The notes: generated by a model from the sequence alone, not told the origin. A stretch of DNA of 64,000 nt from Corallococcus macrosporus DSM 14697 (GCF_002305895.1 NZ_CP022203.1:8032001-8096000); one strand, 5' to 3'; shown: positions 46,236-56,351, counted from the stretch's first letter. A program made the numbers and translations.

Positions 46236-46495
46236 GCGGCCCCGCGCCGCGCGTCACCGCCGGGGCGAGACATTCCTCCGGATCCACTGGTCCGTGGCCT
46301 CGACATCCAGGCTCGCCGCGCCGGGTGCCGGCACCCCATCAACGCAGGGCACGGCCGGGGGGCGGCACGGCAATCAACGCACCGAGCCGGACAATCGATG
46401 CCGGTGGAGTAGCCAGGGCGCGCCAGAGCAACACCTTATCCGGGAGGCATCACCCACCTGCCCGGGTGGGACACACCTAGCCAAGGATACGAGCC

Positions 46496-46804
46496 ATGGA
46501 ACGAGTGGCAGCAGACCGAACCCGAGGAGGGCTCGCCAAGGCGATGGCCGTCCTGGCCATCATCGGCGCCATCAACTGGGGCCTGATTGGCTTCTTCAAT
46601 TGGAACCTCGTGAACGCCCTGTTCGGCGGTGAGACACGAACGGCGATGAGCGCGCTCAGCCGCCTCATCTACTCCATCGTGGGCCTGTCGGGCGTCGCGC
46701 TGGCACTCACCTTCCCCTGGAAGAAGAGCCTGGGCGCCACGACGACCACCACCACCCCCAGAACGGACGTGGGGTTCCACCGCAGAACCGAAGTGCGTCC
46801 CTGA
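46496..46804 (+). CDS. DUF378 family small membrane protein
   Basis: 102 residues. Two membrane helices are clear: AKAMAVLAIIGAINWGLIGFF with the family's 'GA.NWGL.G' motif and WNLVNALFGG after it, then SRLIYSIVGLSGVALALTF. DUF378 proteins are found across bacteria and their function is unknown. The C-terminal 35 residues are extra (TTTTTTPRTDVGFHRRTEV) and hydrophilic. AAGGA lies 11 bases before the ATG. Upstream (46453-46470) a CCCACC-tgccc-GGGTGGG dyad may be regulatory. Confidence 0.9.
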   Translation: MERVAADRTRGGLAKAMAVLAIIGAINWGLIGFFNWNLVNALFGGETRTAMSALSRLIYSIVGLSGVALALTFPWKKSLGATTTTTTPRTDVGFHRRTEVRP

Positions 46805-47132
46805 CGCTGGCGGGCCCGCCGCCCTCACGGCCCCCGCGTCCACCGCCAGTGAGAGGTTCGGCGCCCCGCGACGCAGCGGTTTGCGCCTCGGCCCGACAGG
46901 ACAGGGCCGGGGCCTCCGCGCGAGGAAGCGGTCACCATGCCCGGACTGCCCGGGAGCGAATCCCTTCAGGACGCCTTCATCCAGGGAGGCGTCAGCCCGC
47001 ACCATCGGGCACCGCCACGGCGGACAGTGGCACCCGCTTACCAGCGGGCCCCGCTCTCCCTAATCGTCCGGCTGGCGCATCACGAGGAGCCCTTGCGGCG
47101 CGCGGGTATCTGGCGCAGGAAAAGCACCCCTC
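46805..47132. other. 328-base intergenic region
   Basis: No firm gene. A frame from ATG 46937 (MPGLPGSESLQDAF) has a GAGGAAG ahead of it but runs into the bestrophin gene in another frame and loses coding character, so I do not call it. No terminator or -24/-12 promoter with correct spacing was found. Confidence 0.4.
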
Positions 47133-48053
47133 GTGATTGTCCGCCCTCACCTCAGCTCGCTCCGGCTCCTCTTCGCCGTGCGTGGGACCATCCTCCCGCG
47201 CGTCCTGCCCCACGTCCTGGGCATCGCGGCGCTCTCCGCGCTCGTCGTCTGGGCGTACCGGCAGGGCTACCTGCACCTCCAGATTTCCTCACCGGCGCCG
47301 CTGTCCCTGCTGGGCCTCACCCTCTCCATCTTCCTGGGGTTCCGGATCAACGCCAGCTACGACCGCTGGTGGGAGGCCCGGAAGCAATGGGGCGCGCTCA
47401 TCGTCGAGCTGCGCGCCTTCTCCCATGAGGCCCTCGCGCTGCTGGGTGACGACGGCGGCGTGTCGCTGGCGGTGCGCCGGCTGGTGAAGCGGAACATCGC
47501 CTTCGCCCACGCGCTGGCCGCGCACCTGCGCGGGTACGACGCCCGGGAGGACCTCACCCGCCTGCTGCCAGAGCCGGAGGCCGCGCGCGTCCTGGCCAGC
47601 CCGAACCGGCCCAACGCCCTGCTGCGCGAGCAGGAGCGCGAGCTGGCCGCGCTCCTCCGGGAGAAGCAGCTCACCGACATCACCTGGAGCGAGCTGCGCA
47701 CGCGCGTCCAGGCGTTGCTGCATGTGCTCGGCGCCTGCGAGCGCATCCGCTTCACGCCCCTGCCCTTCACGTACACGGTCCTGCTGCACCGCACCGCCTA
47801 CCTGTTCTGCCTGCTGCTGCCCTTTGGCCTCGCGGAGGCGCTGGGCTGGTTCACGCCCGTGCTGGCCGCGATGGTTGCCTACACCTTCTTCGGGCTCGAC
47901 CGGCTGAGCGACGAGTTGGAGGAGCCCTTCGGGACGGAGCCCAACGACCTGGCCCTGCTGGCGATGGCCCGCACCGTGGAGATGAACCTGCTGGAGGCGC
48001 TGGGCGAACCACAGCCCGAGCCCCTGAAGCCGCGCGACTTCATCCTCTCCTGA
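47133..48053 (+). CDS. Bestrophin-family channel protein
   Basis: 306 residues from GTG, with AGGAAAAG about 12 bases upstream. The bestrophin/YneE signature is present: LGLTLSIFLGFRINASYDRWWEARKQWGALI and later LPFTYTVLLHRTAYLFCLLLPFGLAEALGWFTP and GLDRLSDELEEPFGTEPNDLALL. Bacterial members are pentameric ion channels in the inner membrane; some conduct cations. Four hydrophobic segments are visible. No linked regulator is evident. Confidence 0.95.
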   Translation: MIVRPHLSSLRLLFAVRGTILPRVLPHVLGIAALSALVVWAYRQGYLHLQISSPAPLSLLGLTLSIFLGFRINASYDRWWEARKQWGALIVELRAFSHEALALLGDDGGVSLAVRRLVKRNIAFAHALAAHLRGYDAREDLTRLLPEPEAARVLASPNRPNALLREQERELAALLREKQLTDITWSELRTRVQALLHVLGACERIRFTPLPFTYTVLLHRTAYLFCLLLPFGLAEALGWFTPVLAAMVAYTFFGLDRLSDELEEPFGTEPNDLALLAMARTVEMNLLEALGEPQPEPLKPRDFILS

Positions 48054-48095
48054 CCGGCCGCACCCAGTGGGCGTGGACGCACTTCAGGCCACCGC

Positions 48096-48470
48096 CTACT
48101 TCGTCTGGAGCACGGACAGCACGTTGCCCGAAGGGTCCTTGAACCAGGCGATGGGCGGCCCCATGCCACCGCGGACGATGCCCTTCTCGTTCGCGTCGAA
48201 GCCGTCGTAGCGCTCGAAGCGCACGCCGCGCCGGGTGAGCTCGTCCACCGCCTGGTCGATGTCGTCCACGGGGAAGTTGAGAATCGTGAACGTCGCCGGG
48301 GTGTGGTTCTCCTTGGGATAGACGAGGATGTCCCGGCCGCCGGCGAGGTGCAGCGTCAACATGCCGTCCGACTCGGACGTCTTCAGGCCCAGTGTCTCGC
48401 CGTAGAACTTCCGGGCCGCCGCCACGTCGCGCACCGAGAAGCCGCTGAACGCCTGCGTGTTTCCGAACAT
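48096..48470 (-). CDS. VOC (glyoxalase/bleomycin-resistance) superfamily protein
   Basis: 124 residues, with GGGAGA before the ATG. Two beta-alpha-beta-beta-beta units are visible: [24 protein letters not shown] with [16 protein letters not shown], then [24 protein letters not shown] with [19 protein letters not shown]. The C-terminal 'DP.GN.L.V.Q' is typical. The specific activity is unknown (dioxygenase, isomerase or binding protein). Confidence 0.92.
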   Translation of the reverse strand: MFGNTQAFSGFSVRDVAAARKFYGETLGLKTSESDGMLTLHLAGGRDILVYPKENHTPATFTILNFPVDDIDQAVDELTRRGVRFERYDGFDANEKGIVRGGMGPPIAWFKDPSGNVLSVLQTK

Positions 48471-48567
48471 GCCTGTCTCCCTGAAGGGTCCGCGGGTCTG
48501 GGACCTCCGCATCAGGTGGACACGGTCCGCGCCACGCGCAACGAAGGGGCCCTCCGGGAATACCCCA

Positions 48568-49299
48568 TCACATCGGGTGGAACTGCTCGATGGTGATTTC
48601 CTCCACCAGCGCATCCTGCGGGGCACCGAAGCTGGTGAGCGTGGTGTACCAGCGCGTCGTCGTGCCCTCCCGGGTGAAGGTCAGCGGCACCAGCACGGAG
48701 CCCGCGTTGGCGGGACGCAGGGCCGTCAGCGCCTCGACCCCCGGCTGCGCCAGCACGCGCGCCAGGACGGTCGCCACGGGGGAGCGGGGGCCCCGCATGC
48801 GCGTGCCCTCCCGCAGCCGGTGAAGCAGATACCCGGCAATCTCCTCCCAGTTGCCAATGGCCGAGCGCACGGGCCCTGGCACGAAGACCAGGTCCATGAG
48901 GTTCACCTTCCCCAGGACCTCGCGCCCCTGCCCGAGCAGCGCGAGCGCCCCGGAGTTCGCTTCGAGCACCGTCGAGGTCGAATCCACGACGATGGCGGGA
49001 TACGGCTCATGCGAGGAGAGAATCAGGCCCGCGGCCCGGCGAATCTCCGCCAGTTCCTCGCTGTGCCACCCACGCTCCCCGAACTGCGGCGCGAACCCCG
49101 CCGCCACCAGCAGGGCGTTGCGGTCCCTCAAGCCCAGGCCCAGGGCCTCCGCCAACCGCAGCACCAGCTCCGGGCTGGCACCGGAGCGGCCCGACTCCAG
49201 GAACGACAGGTGGCGCGCCGACACCTGCGCCTCCAGCGCCAGGGCCAGTTGGCTCTTGCCGCGCAGCGTTCTCCATTCCTTGAGCAGGGGTCCAATCAT
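48568..49299 (-). CDS. XRE regulator with MmyB-like ligand-binding domain
   Basis: 243 residues. The N-terminal helix-turn-helix is [34 protein letters not shown]. The rest is the MmyB/PAS-like domain ([80 protein letters not shown]), which binds fatty-acid-like ligands in characterised relatives. These regulators usually control a divergent or adjacent oxidoreductase or membrane protein; here the divergent gene (49427) encodes a small membrane protein. Confidence 0.92.
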   Translation of the reverse strand: MIGPLLKEWRTLRGKSQLALALEAQVSARHLSFLESGRSGASPELVLRLAEALGLGLRDRNALLVAAGFAPQFGERGWHSEELAEIRRAAGLILSSHEPYPAIVVDSTSTVLEANSGALALLGQGREVLGKVNLMDLVFVPGPVRSAIGNWEEIAGYLLHRLREGTRMRGPRSPVATVLARVLAQPGVEALTALRPANAGSVLVPLTFTREGTTTRWYTTLTSFGAPQDALVEEITIEQFHPM

Positions 49300-49426
49300 C
49301 GCCGTGTCCCTTTCGCGCCCAGACTGTGCCCCAGGCCGCGACGCGCGACGATGACCTTCGAGGTAATTGAGAACATTCCCTGCCAGGAACACTGTGCTCC
49401 CGTTCCCACCCACCCGGAGAGCCCAG

Positions 49427-49825
49427 ATGACGACCTCGCTTCTTCGCAACCCCCGCTTCGTCTACCGCTTCGACGCCGTCGCCTCGCTGACGCTGGGCGT
49501 GGCCCTGATGCTGCTTTCGCCCACCCTCACCCAGCTCGCGGGCTGGACGCTGCCGTCCAGCTTCCTGTTTGGCGTGGGCGTCTTCCTGCTGCCCTGGGCG
49601 GCCTTCAACCTGTGGGTCGGGCTCAAGCAGCCCGTCCTGGGCGCGGCCCTGGTGCACGTCCTGGTGGACGGCGCCTGGGTGCTGGGCAGCGCGCTCCTCA
49701 TCGTGATGCACGCCCAGGAGCTCACGACGCTGGGCGTCGCGCTGCTGGGCGGGCAGGCCTTCGCCGTGGCGGGCGTGCTGGCGCTCAAGGCGGTGGGGCT
49801 CACGTCGCTCCGCGCGGCGGCGTGA
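49427..49825 (+). CDS. Small integral membrane protein
   Basis: 132 residues with four hydrophobic segments (VASLTLGVALMLLSPTL, PSSFLFGVGVFLLPWAAF, LGAALVHVLVDGAWVLGSALLIV, LGVALLGGQAFAVAGVLAL). It has no recognised enzymatic motif; such proteins are often labelled hypothetical or DoxX/DUF-like. It is divergent from the XRE/MmyB regulator with 127 bases between, making it the likely target of that regulator. Confidence 0.8.
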   Translation: MTTSLLRNPRFVYRFDAVASLTLGVALMLLSPTLTQLAGWTLPSSFLFGVGVFLLPWAAFNLWVGLKQPVLGAALVHVLVDGAWVLGSALLIVMHAQELTTLGVALLGGQAFAVAGVLALKAVGLTSLRAAA

Positions 49826-49841
49826 GGACCGCCGGGCCGCA

Positions 49842-51134
49842 TCAGCCGGAGATGACCTTGAGGCCGGGCTTCCCGTCCTCCTGGGCGGCGGCTTCTGGAG
49901 ACGGTGCTTCGTCACGCACCGTCTTGGACAGCTCCAGGCTCCGGGTCATCAGGGCCTTCAGTGCCCAGACCTGGGGCACCGACTCGATGAAGACGCGGCT
50001 GGTGCCCAGCCCCGCGGGCGCGGCCTCCACGTCGAAGCCCGCCGCGATGGCGCGGGCCTCCTCCACCGGCACCCAGGTGATGATGCTCTTGCGCTTGCCA
50101 TTGCTGAAGAAGCGCGCGAACCACTTCGTGGGCCGCTTGAAGGACACGTTGAAGTAGGACGCCGTGTCCCGGAAGAGGATGTCCTCGGCGGCGGCGCCGT
50201 GCTTGACGCAGATGTCCCGCACCACGCCGAAGAACTCCAGCTCCGCCTCGGTGGTCTCCACGGCGGCGCGGCCCTTCTCATCAGGCGCTGCGCGACCCTC
50301 CGCTTCAAAGGGCCTGGCGGAGTCCGCCTTCACCACGTTCGCCCCGTCCTGCGCCACCGCGGGCTCCGCGCCTTCGTTGAGGCGCTGGATGCGCTCCTTG
50401 AGCTTGTTCAGGAAGTCATCGCCCATGACCCGGAGCAGCGTCGGTTCGATGGCCTCCTTCGCCACGTCCGCGAGCCGCTCCATCACCGCGGTGGTCCGCT
50501 TGCCCTTGTAGATGTCCTCCGTGAGCCACTTGAGGAAGGCCTCGTGCTCACCGGGCGCCTTCAAGGCCGCCGCGAGCTTGTCAATCATGCCCTGCCGGTA
50601 GCGGCTGTTCTCCGCGTCCGTAATCAGCGTCGTCGCGTTGAAGGCTTCGCGGCTGAACTTGGACAGGAACTTGGCCACCTTCGCCCAGTCCGCCTTCGTG
50701 TCCTCCAGGGAGAACGTGAAGAAGGGCTCCGGGTCCATGACGTTGGGGTTCTCCAGGTCCCCGAAGAAGAGGTAGTGGCATCCGTCCGTGATGATGCCGA
50801 AGTGCAGCTCCGGCAGTTGCGCCAGGTAGCGCGCGAGCTGCTGCGCGCGGGCCTTGAGGTCGGTGCCCAGGGGCTTCGTTTCAATGACGATGAGGGGCTT
50901 GGTGCCCGTCTGGTCGAAGATGGCGAAGTCCATCCGGTCCGGCAGCTTCTTGCCGTCGCCCTGGACGAAGTCCGCCGTGTACTCCAGGCGGACCTCACGC
51001 GGGACGCTCGGGTCGTAGCCAAGGCTCCGGATGAACGGGACGACCAGCGCGATCTTCGCGGTCTCCTCGTTGGAGATGAACGCCTTGTTGTCCTGATAGC
51101 GTTTGACCAGCTCCAGCAGATGATTCGCGTCCAT
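49842..51134 (-). CDS. Stand-alone HsdR_N-type restriction nuclease-like protein
   Basis: 430 residues. The N-terminal 170 residues match the type I restriction R-subunit N-terminal nuclease fold: KIALVVPFIRSLGYDP, REVRLEYTADF, LPDRMDFAIFD (Asp) and KPLIVIETKPLG (E-x-K), i.e. PD-(D/E)xK, then ARAQQLARYLAQLPELHFGIITDG. The middle is helical. The C-terminal region (LFRDTASYFNVSFKRPTKWFARFFSNGKR) resembles DUF4268-like or DNA-binding folds. There is no helicase motor, methylase or specificity subunit, and none is adjacent. It may be a solitary nuclease or a defence accessory protein. Confidence 0.85.
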   Translation of the reverse strand: MDANHLLELVKRYQDNKAFISNEETAKIALVVPFIRSLGYDPSVPREVRLEYTADFVQGDGKKLPDRMDFAIFDQTGTKPLIVIETKPLGTDLKARAQQLARYLAQLPELHFGIITDGCHYLFFGDLENPNVMDPEPFFTFSLEDTKADWAKVAKFLSKFSREAFNATTLITDAENSRYRQGMIDKLAAALKAPGEHEAFLKWLTEDIYKGKRTTAVMERLADVAKEAIEPTLLRVMGDDFLNKLKERIQRLNEGAEPAVAQDGANVVKADSARPFEAEGRAAPDEKGRAAVETTEAELEFFGVVRDICVKHGAAAEDILFRDTASYFNVSFKRPTKWFARFFSNGKRKSIITWVPVEEARAIAAGFDVEAAPAGLGTSRVFIESVPQVWALKALMTRSLELSKTVRDEAPSPEAAAQEDGKPGLKVISG

Positions 51135-51323
51135 GGCAAGGCCCCCTGCCCGGTCATGCGAGGCACCCGGGCGCGAAGGTGATTTCAAGGCGAGGAGCCC
51201 CTGGCAGCCATCCCTCCCGGGGGTGAGACCCGCCCTCTTGACTCCGCGGGCACTTCGAGGAACGCGCGGGTGGCTGTTTGGCATGTCATGCCCCCGGGGG
51301 CCGCGCATGGCCATCCTCCCGGC

Positions 51324-52238
51324 ATGGACATCGAGGTGACGGCCGCGCTGGGCCTGCGGCACGCAGTCGAGTTCGCGGTCCAGCACCTCGTCGTGCTCAT
51401 GGGCTTCGTCCTCGGCCTCGCGGTGGAGGCGAGCGCCGTGAGGCACGCCATGCGCCTGCCCGCCTACGCGCGGGGGCTTCCCACCGTGTTGCTGGGTGTC
51501 CCGCTGCTTGCCTTCGTGCTGATGCACGTCCTTCCGTTGCCGCCACTGGCGGCGAGCATCATCCTGCTGATGGCCGTCAGCCCTGGCGTGCCCACCGTCG
51601 CCGTCGCGGCCTACCGGCAGCGCGGAGACCTGAGCCTCACGGTGGCGCTGTCCCTCACGCTGTCACTGGCCGCCATCCTGCTGCTGCCCCTGTCACTCCG
51701 GCTGCTCGGCGACTTCTTTCCGGAGGTGTTCAAGGCGCCGCCCACGCGCCGGCTCCTCGAGAAGGTCATGATGCCCTTCCTGGTGCCGCTCGTCGCGGGA
51801 TGGACCTTGCGCGCGTGGCGTCCGGCCCTGGCCAGGCGCCTGCTGAGGCCCATGCTGTGGCTCTTCAAGACGGTGTTCGCCTGCGCCGTGCTCGCGCTCC
51901 TGGTCATCAGTGGCCCGAGGCTGCACGACGTGACGGGCTGGATGCTGCTGGGCATGCTGGTGATGACGCTGGGCTCCGCGCTGATGGGCCATCTGGCGGG
52001 CGGCCCCTCGCCCGAGGACCGGACCGCGCTCGCGCTCGCCGCCGTCTTCGGAAATCCCTCCATCGCGCTCGCCGTCGCGAGCGCCAACGACCAGGGCCGG
52101 AGGCTGCTCCCCTTCATGTGCGTCTACCTGGTGCTACGCACCCTGGCGCTCGTGCCCTACTTCGCCTGGAACAAGCGCCGCCTCCGCCAGGGCGAGGAGG
52201 CGCCCCGGCGAGGCCCCTCGCGCCACGGCCGGGCCTAG
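51324..52238 (+). CDS. BASS-family (bile acid:sodium symporter-like) transporter
   Basis: 304 residues with nine or ten hydrophobic helices. The pattern [52 protein letters not shown] and [15 protein letters not shown] matches bile-acid/arsenite-type sodium symporters, with the paired crossover motifs around residues 80-110 and 235-265. The substrate is unknown. The ATG at 51324 lies in a divergent region with the nuclease gene. Its TAG stop shares the bases CTAG with the stop of the convergent PEP synthase gene. Confidence 0.85.
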   Translation: MDIEVTAALGLRHAVEFAVQHLVVLMGFVLGLAVEASAVRHAMRLPAYARGLPTVLLGVPLLAFVLMHVLPLPPLAASIILLMAVSPGVPTVAVAAYRQRGDLSLTVALSLTLSLAAILLLPLSLRLLGDFFPEVFKAPPTRRLLEKVMMPFLVPLVAGWTLRAWRPALARRLLRPMLWLFKTVFACAVLALLVISGPRLHDVTGWMLLGMLVMTLGSALMGHLAGGPSPEDRTALALAAVFGNPSIALAVASANDQGRRLLPFMCVYLVLRTLALVPYFAWNKRRLRQGEEAPRRGPSRHGRA

Positions 52239-54787
52239 CAACCCTGGAGCGTCGTCCGCTTCGACGCCGCCAGCAACAGCCGCTGCTCCGCGGCTGCAAT
52301 CACCCGCTGCGTCGCGAGCACCGCCGCCGGGTCCACGGAGATGGACGTAATCCCCGCCCGCACCAGGTGCTCCGCGAAGTCCGGCCGGTTCGACGGCGCC
52401 TGCCCGCACAGCGACGACGTCAGGCCCGCTTCCTCACAGCCACGGATGATGTCGCCAATGGCGGCCAGCACCGCGGCGTCGGCCTCGTCGAACAGCTCGG
52501 CGCACGACTCCGAGTCCCGGTCCACGCCCAGCATGAGCTGCGTCAAATCATTCGAGCCGATGGACACGCCATCAATCCCACACTTCGCGTAGTCGTGAAG
52601 GCGGTAGACGATGGAGGGCACCTCCGCCATCACCCACTTCTTCAAGCCTCGCTGTCGGCCCAGCGGGCTGCGGGCGATGAGCTCCAGGCACGCCTCCAGC
52701 TCCCAGCGCGTGCGCACGAAGGGCAGCATCACCTGGAGGTTGGGCGTCTGCTCGCGCACGCGTGCGAGCACCTCCAGCTCCAGGTTGAACACGTCGGGCT
52801 CGCGCAGGTAGCGGTAGGCGCCTCGGAAGCCAATCATCGGGTTGGATTCCTGGGGCTCGAAGGCGGCGCCGCCCTCCAGGCCGCGGAACTCGTTGGTCCG
52901 GAAGTCCGTCGTCCGGTAGACCACGGGGCGCGGATGGAAGGCGCGCGTCGTCTGGAGCAGGGAGCGCGCCATGCGCTCCACGAACTCATCGCTCCGGCCC
53001 TCGGCAATCAGCTTGCGTGGGTGCACGCCGCCCAGGGCCTCGGTGAGCATGAACTCGGCGCGCAGCAGCCCCACGCCGTCCACCGGGAGCGCCGCGGCCT
53101 CGCGGGCCTGCGCGGGCAGGGCCAGGTTCACGTACAGGCGCGTGGCGAGCACTGGCGCCGACACCGCCATGGGCGCGTGCGCCGCCGCCTCCGCTCGCCG
53201 AGGCGCTGGCGCCTCCTGCCCCTCCCGGACTTCTCCCGTCGAGCCGTCCACCGTCACGGCCTCACCGTTCCGCAGCGCGCGGGTGGCGGTGCGCGTCCCC
53301 ACCACGCAAGGCTTGCGCAGCTCGCGGCTGACGATGGCGGCGTGACACGTCATGCCGCCCCGGTCCGTCACGATGGCGGACGCGCGCCGCATGGTGGGGA
53401 CCCAGTCCGGTGACGTCATCTCGGCCACCAGCACCTCGCCCGGCTGGAGCTGGCGGCCCTCCGAGGGAGCCCCCAGCACCCGCACCGGGCCCGAGGCCAC
53501 ACCGGGGGACGCCCCCAGGCCTCGCACCAGCGGCTGGGGCGCGCGCCCCTCGTCCGAGGCCACGCCAGACAGTGCCTCCTGGCCTTGAGGAGGCGGCTGG
53601 CTCGGACGCCCCGCGTCCGAAGTCCCTCGCATCCGCCCGGAGCCCGAAGCCACACCAGAAGGTGTCTCCTGGCCCTGCACCAGCGGCGTGCCCGCTTGCT
53701 TCTTCCTGGATGCCGGCCTCCGCGCAGCGCTCACGCCCTGAGCTCGCGACGTCTCCTCTCGCGCGGGCGCGGCCGGGCTCTCGGCTTGCCGCAGCGTCGT
53801 GATGGGCCGCGTCTGCACCAGGAACAGCCGCCCGCCTTCCTCGGCCCACTCGATGTCCTGAGGCGCTCCGTAGTGCTGCTCCACGCGCAATCCCAGCCGT
53901 GCCAGCTCCAGCAGCGCCTCGTCGCTCAACACGCGTTGATTCGCCTGCTCCGGCCCCAGCGTCTCGGTCCGCGTGTGCCCTTCGGCGTCACGCACCAACC
54001 GGAAGGTCTTCTCCCCCACCCGGACCTCGCGCACGCGAGGCCCCTTCTTGGTGACGCAGTAGGTGTCCGGCTCCACCTGCCCGCCCACCACCACCTCGCC
54101 CAGCCCCCAGGCGGCCTCGATGATGATGCGGTCGGGGTCCCCTGAAGCCGGGTCCGCGGTGAACATCACCCCCGCCCGAGCCGAAGCCACCATGGCCTGG
54201 ACCACCACGGCGATGGCGGGCTCCTCGGTGAGCCCTTCCGCCTTGCGGTAGGCCACCACGCGCTCGCCATAGGCGGAGGCCCAGCACGCCCGGAGCGCGT
54301 CCAGCAGCGCATCGTCGCCCAAGACATGGGTGAAGGACTCATGCATGCCCGCGAAGGACGTCTCCGCCGTGTCCTCGGAGGTCGCCGAGGAGCGCACGGC
54401 CACGTCCCGGTCCGCGCCGAGCTGACGGTAGGCGTCCAGGATGACGGCACGCAGCCGCTCCGGCACGGGCGCCCCTCGCACCTCTTCGCGGAGCTGCCGC
54501 GTGATGCTGGCGAGCGACGCGGGGTCATCCGGGTCCACCTGCATCCACAGCTCACGCAACCGGGCCCGCACCGGCGCCATGGCCTCCTGGAAGGCGGCGG
54601 CGGTGATGACGAAGCCAGGAGGAACGGGCAGCCCCGCCCGCGTCATCTCCCCCAGGTTCGCGCCCTTGCCCCCCGCAAGCGCCACGTCCTCCCGCGACAG
54701 CTCGCTGAACCAGACCAGACGAGGCGCGGCGGCCACCTCCGGCTGCTCGGCGTGTCGTGGCTTCTCCGTGTCGGGTGAGACGTTCAT
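52235..54787 (-). CDS. ppsA: Phosphoenolpyruvate synthase
   Basis: 850 residues, longer than the usual 790-800. It converts pyruvate, ATP and water to PEP, AMP and Pi for gluconeogenesis. The domains are an N-terminal ATP-grasp ([52 protein letters not shown]), a swivelling phosphohistidine domain ([16 protein letters not shown], His482) and a C-terminal PEP/pyruvate barrel ([43 protein letters not shown]). Between ATP-grasp and swivel, residues 335-421 are a repetitive extra linker (see repeat entry). The start MNVSPDTEK is at 54787. Confidence 0.95.
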   Translation of the reverse strand: MNVSPDTEKPRHAEQPEVAAAPRLVWFSELSREDVALAGGKGANLGEMTRAGLPVPPGFVITAAAFQEAMAPVRARLRELWMQVDPDDPASLASITRQLREEVRGAPVPERLRAVILDAYRQLGADRDVAVRSSATSEDTAETSFAGMHESFTHVLGDDALLDALRACWASAYGERVVAYRKAEGLTEEPAIAVVVQAMVASARAGVMFTADPASGDPDRIIIEAAWGLGEVVVGGQVEPDTYCVTKKGPRVREVRVGEKTFRLVRDAEGHTRTETLGPEQANQRVLSDEALLELARLGLRVEQHYGAPQDIEWAEEGGRLFLVQTRPITTLRQAESPAAPAREETSRAQGVSAARRPASRKKQAGTPLVQGQETPSGVASGSGRMRGTSDAGRPSQPPPQGQEALSGVASDEGRAPQPLVRGLGASPGVASGPVRVLGAPSEGRQLQPGEVLVAEMTSPDWVPTMRRASAIVTDRGGMTCHAAIVSRELRKPCVVGTRTATRALRNGEAVTVDGSTGEVREGQEAPAPRRAEAAAHAPMAVSAPVLATRLYVNLALPAQAREAAALPVDGVGLLRAEFMLTEALGGVHPRKLIAEGRSDEFVERMARSLLQTTRAFHPRPVVYRTTDFRTNEFRGLEGGAAFEPQESNPMIGFRGAYRYLREPDVFNLELEVLARVREQTPNLQVMLPFVRTRWELEACLELIARSPLGRQRGLKKWVMAEVPSIVYRLHDYAKCGIDGVSIGSNDLTQLMLGVDRDSESCAELFDEADAAVLAAIGDIIRGCEEAGLTSSLCGQAPSNRPDFAEHLVRAGITSISVDPAAVLATQRVIAAAEQRLLLAASKRTTLQGC
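53492..53690 (-). repeat. Decayed tandem copies at the ppsA domain boundary
   Basis: Three similar stretches of about 45-50 bases begin at 53492, 53555 and 53645 (spacing 63 and 90). They encode [22 protein letters not shown] and [11 protein letters not shown]; the first is the genuine start of the swivelling domain, the other two are diverged copies in the linker. They are visible in DNA as CGAGGCCAC / CGAGGCCAC / CGAAGCCAC with similar flanks. Confidence 0.75.
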
Positions 54788-55078
54788 GGTACCGCCCCCT
54801 GAAGCAAGCGCCTGACGGCGCGGACGCGGTGCACCAGCGCTCGCGTGCGAGGACCCCGTCCGGCGCGACTCACCGAGGACGATGCGGCCGGTGCGCGGCG
54901 ATGACACCTGCCCAGGCCAGGAGCGCGCGCGCACGGCCAGCCGTCACAGGCGGGTGCGCCCGAGCATGCGCCCGGCACGGGGAACGCCGCCCCCCCATCC
55001 CCGCTCCACGCGGGTGACGCATCCCAGCACCGTGCCGAGACTTCACCAGGAGACGCTCACGAATCACGGGGAGAGAGC

Positions 55079-56134
55079 ATGCGAGCCAATGTCTTTCGGG
55101 GGGTGAATCGCTTTGGCATCGAAGAGGTGGAGCGCCCTCGGGCGGGCGCCGGAGAAGCCATCATCCGGATGACGCTGACCACCGTCTGCGGCACGGACCT
55201 GCACATCGTCCGCGGCGAGTATCCGGTGCGCGCCGGGCTCGTCATCGGCCATGAGCCGGTGGGCGTCATCGAGGAACTGGGTCCTGGCGTGACGGACTAC
55301 CGGCCCGGCCAGCGCGTCCTCGTGGGCGCCATCACCCCGTGCGGACAATGCAGGGCCTGTCTGTCCGGTCACCTGTCGCAGTGCGGCCACGGCGCGGGCT
55401 GGGAGGCCCTGGGAGGCTGGCGCATGGGCAACACCCAGGATGGCGCTCAGGCCGAATACATCCGCATCCCCTCCGCGCAGGCCAACCTGGCGCCCATTCC
55501 GGATGAGCTCACGGACGAGCAGGTCGTCCTCCTGTCGGACATCGCTTCCACGGGCTTCAGCGGCGCGGAGTCGGGCGGTGTGCGCATCGGTGATGCCGTG
55601 GTCGTCTTCGCCCAGGGCCCCATCGGCCTGTGTGCCTCCATTGGCGCGCGGCTGATGGGCGCGTCGCTCGTGGTGGGCGTGGATGGCGATGAGTCCCGGC
55701 TGAAGATGGCCCAGCGGATGGGCGTGGACGTGGTGCTCGACTACCGGCAGCAGGACATCGTGGCGGAGGTGAAGCGCCTCACCGGTGGCGGCGCCGACGT
55801 GGCCATCGAAGCCCTGGGCACCCAGCAGACCTTCGAATCCGCGCTGCGCTGCCTGCGGCCCGCGGGCACGCTGTCCAGCCTGGGGGTGTACGCTGGCAAG
55901 CTCCAGCTCCCCTACGACGCCTTCTCCGCCGGCCTGGGGGACCACCGCGTCGTCACCACCCTGTGCCCGGGAGGCAAGGAGCGCATGCGCCGCCTCATGG
56001 ACGTGGTGCTTCGCAAGCGCGTCGACCTGTCGCCGCTCATCACCCACCGCTTCAAGCTCGCGGACATCCAGGAGGCCTACGCGCTCTTCGGCGAGCGCCG
56101 CGACGGCGTCTTCAAGGTCGCCATCCAGCCCTGA
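55079..56134 (+). CDS. Zinc-dependent alcohol dehydrogenase (MDR family)
   Basis: 351 residues. The N-terminal catalytic domain has TVCGTDLHIVRGEYPVRAGLVIGHEPVGVI (catalytic zinc Cys, His, Glu) and structural-zinc-like Cys at CGQCRACLSGHLSQCGHG. The Rossmann core is VVVFAQGPIGLCASIGARLMG with VVGVDGDESR. The pattern resembles the secondary-alcohol/isopropanol dehydrogenase group. GGGGAGAG precedes the ATG. An SDR gene fragment follows immediately, so the original neighbour has been lost. The substrate is not determined. Confidence 0.93.
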   Translation: MRANVFRGVNRFGIEEVERPRAGAGEAIIRMTLTTVCGTDLHIVRGEYPVRAGLVIGHEPVGVIEELGPGVTDYRPGQRVLVGAITPCGQCRACLSGHLSQCGHGAGWEALGGWRMGNTQDGAQAEYIRIPSAQANLAPIPDELTDEQVVLLSDIASTGFSGAESGGVRIGDAVVVFAQGPIGLCASIGARLMGASLVVGVDGDESRLKMAQRMGVDVVLDYRQQDIVAEVKRLTGGGADVAIEALGTQQTFESALRCLRPAGTLSSLGVYAGKLQLPYDAFSAGLGDHRVVTTLCPGGKERMRRLMDVVLRKRVDLSPLITHRFKLADIQEAYALFGERRDGVFKVAIQP

Positions 56135-56149
56135 CCCGGAGGGTCTCCC

Positions 56150-56340
56150 GCACCGCGGCGTCCCTGGGCACAGACATGGCCCAGCAGGTCGCCGCGCCGC
56201 CGTCGAATCCTACAGACGTGGTGCGTCTCACGCTGGATGCGCTGGAGGCCGGCGAGGAGGAAGTGCTCGCCGACGAGGCCAGCCGCATGGTCAAACAAGG
56301 CCTGTCCTCCGGTGGCTATCTGGGCGCGCGGAGCGCGTGA
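56150..56340 (+). pseudogene. 3' remnant of a short-chain dehydrogenase/reductase gene
   Basis: The frame ending at 56340 reads NPTDVVRLTLDALEAGEEEV, then LADEASRMVKQGLS. This is the typical C-terminus of SDR enzymes ('...ALDALEAG..EVLADE.SR.VK..LS'), but the Rossmann domain, Ser-Tyr-Lys catalytic part and everything upstream are missing. The preceding DNA runs straight into the intact alcohol dehydrogenase gene. An ATG at 56176 could express a 54-residue peptide, but a deletion remnant is the simplest reading. Confidence 0.75.
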
Positions 56341-56351
56341 GGTGACGTCCC

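Noticed and set aside
47028-47045. TGGCACCCGCTTACC before the bestrophin gene as a sigma-54 promoter
   Set aside because: The -24 box is perfect but the -12 GC is missing at the required spacing.
46937-47428. Small frame starting MPGLPGSESLQDAF
   Set aside because: Has a plausible ribosome binding site but loses coding character and overlaps the bestrophin gene out of frame.
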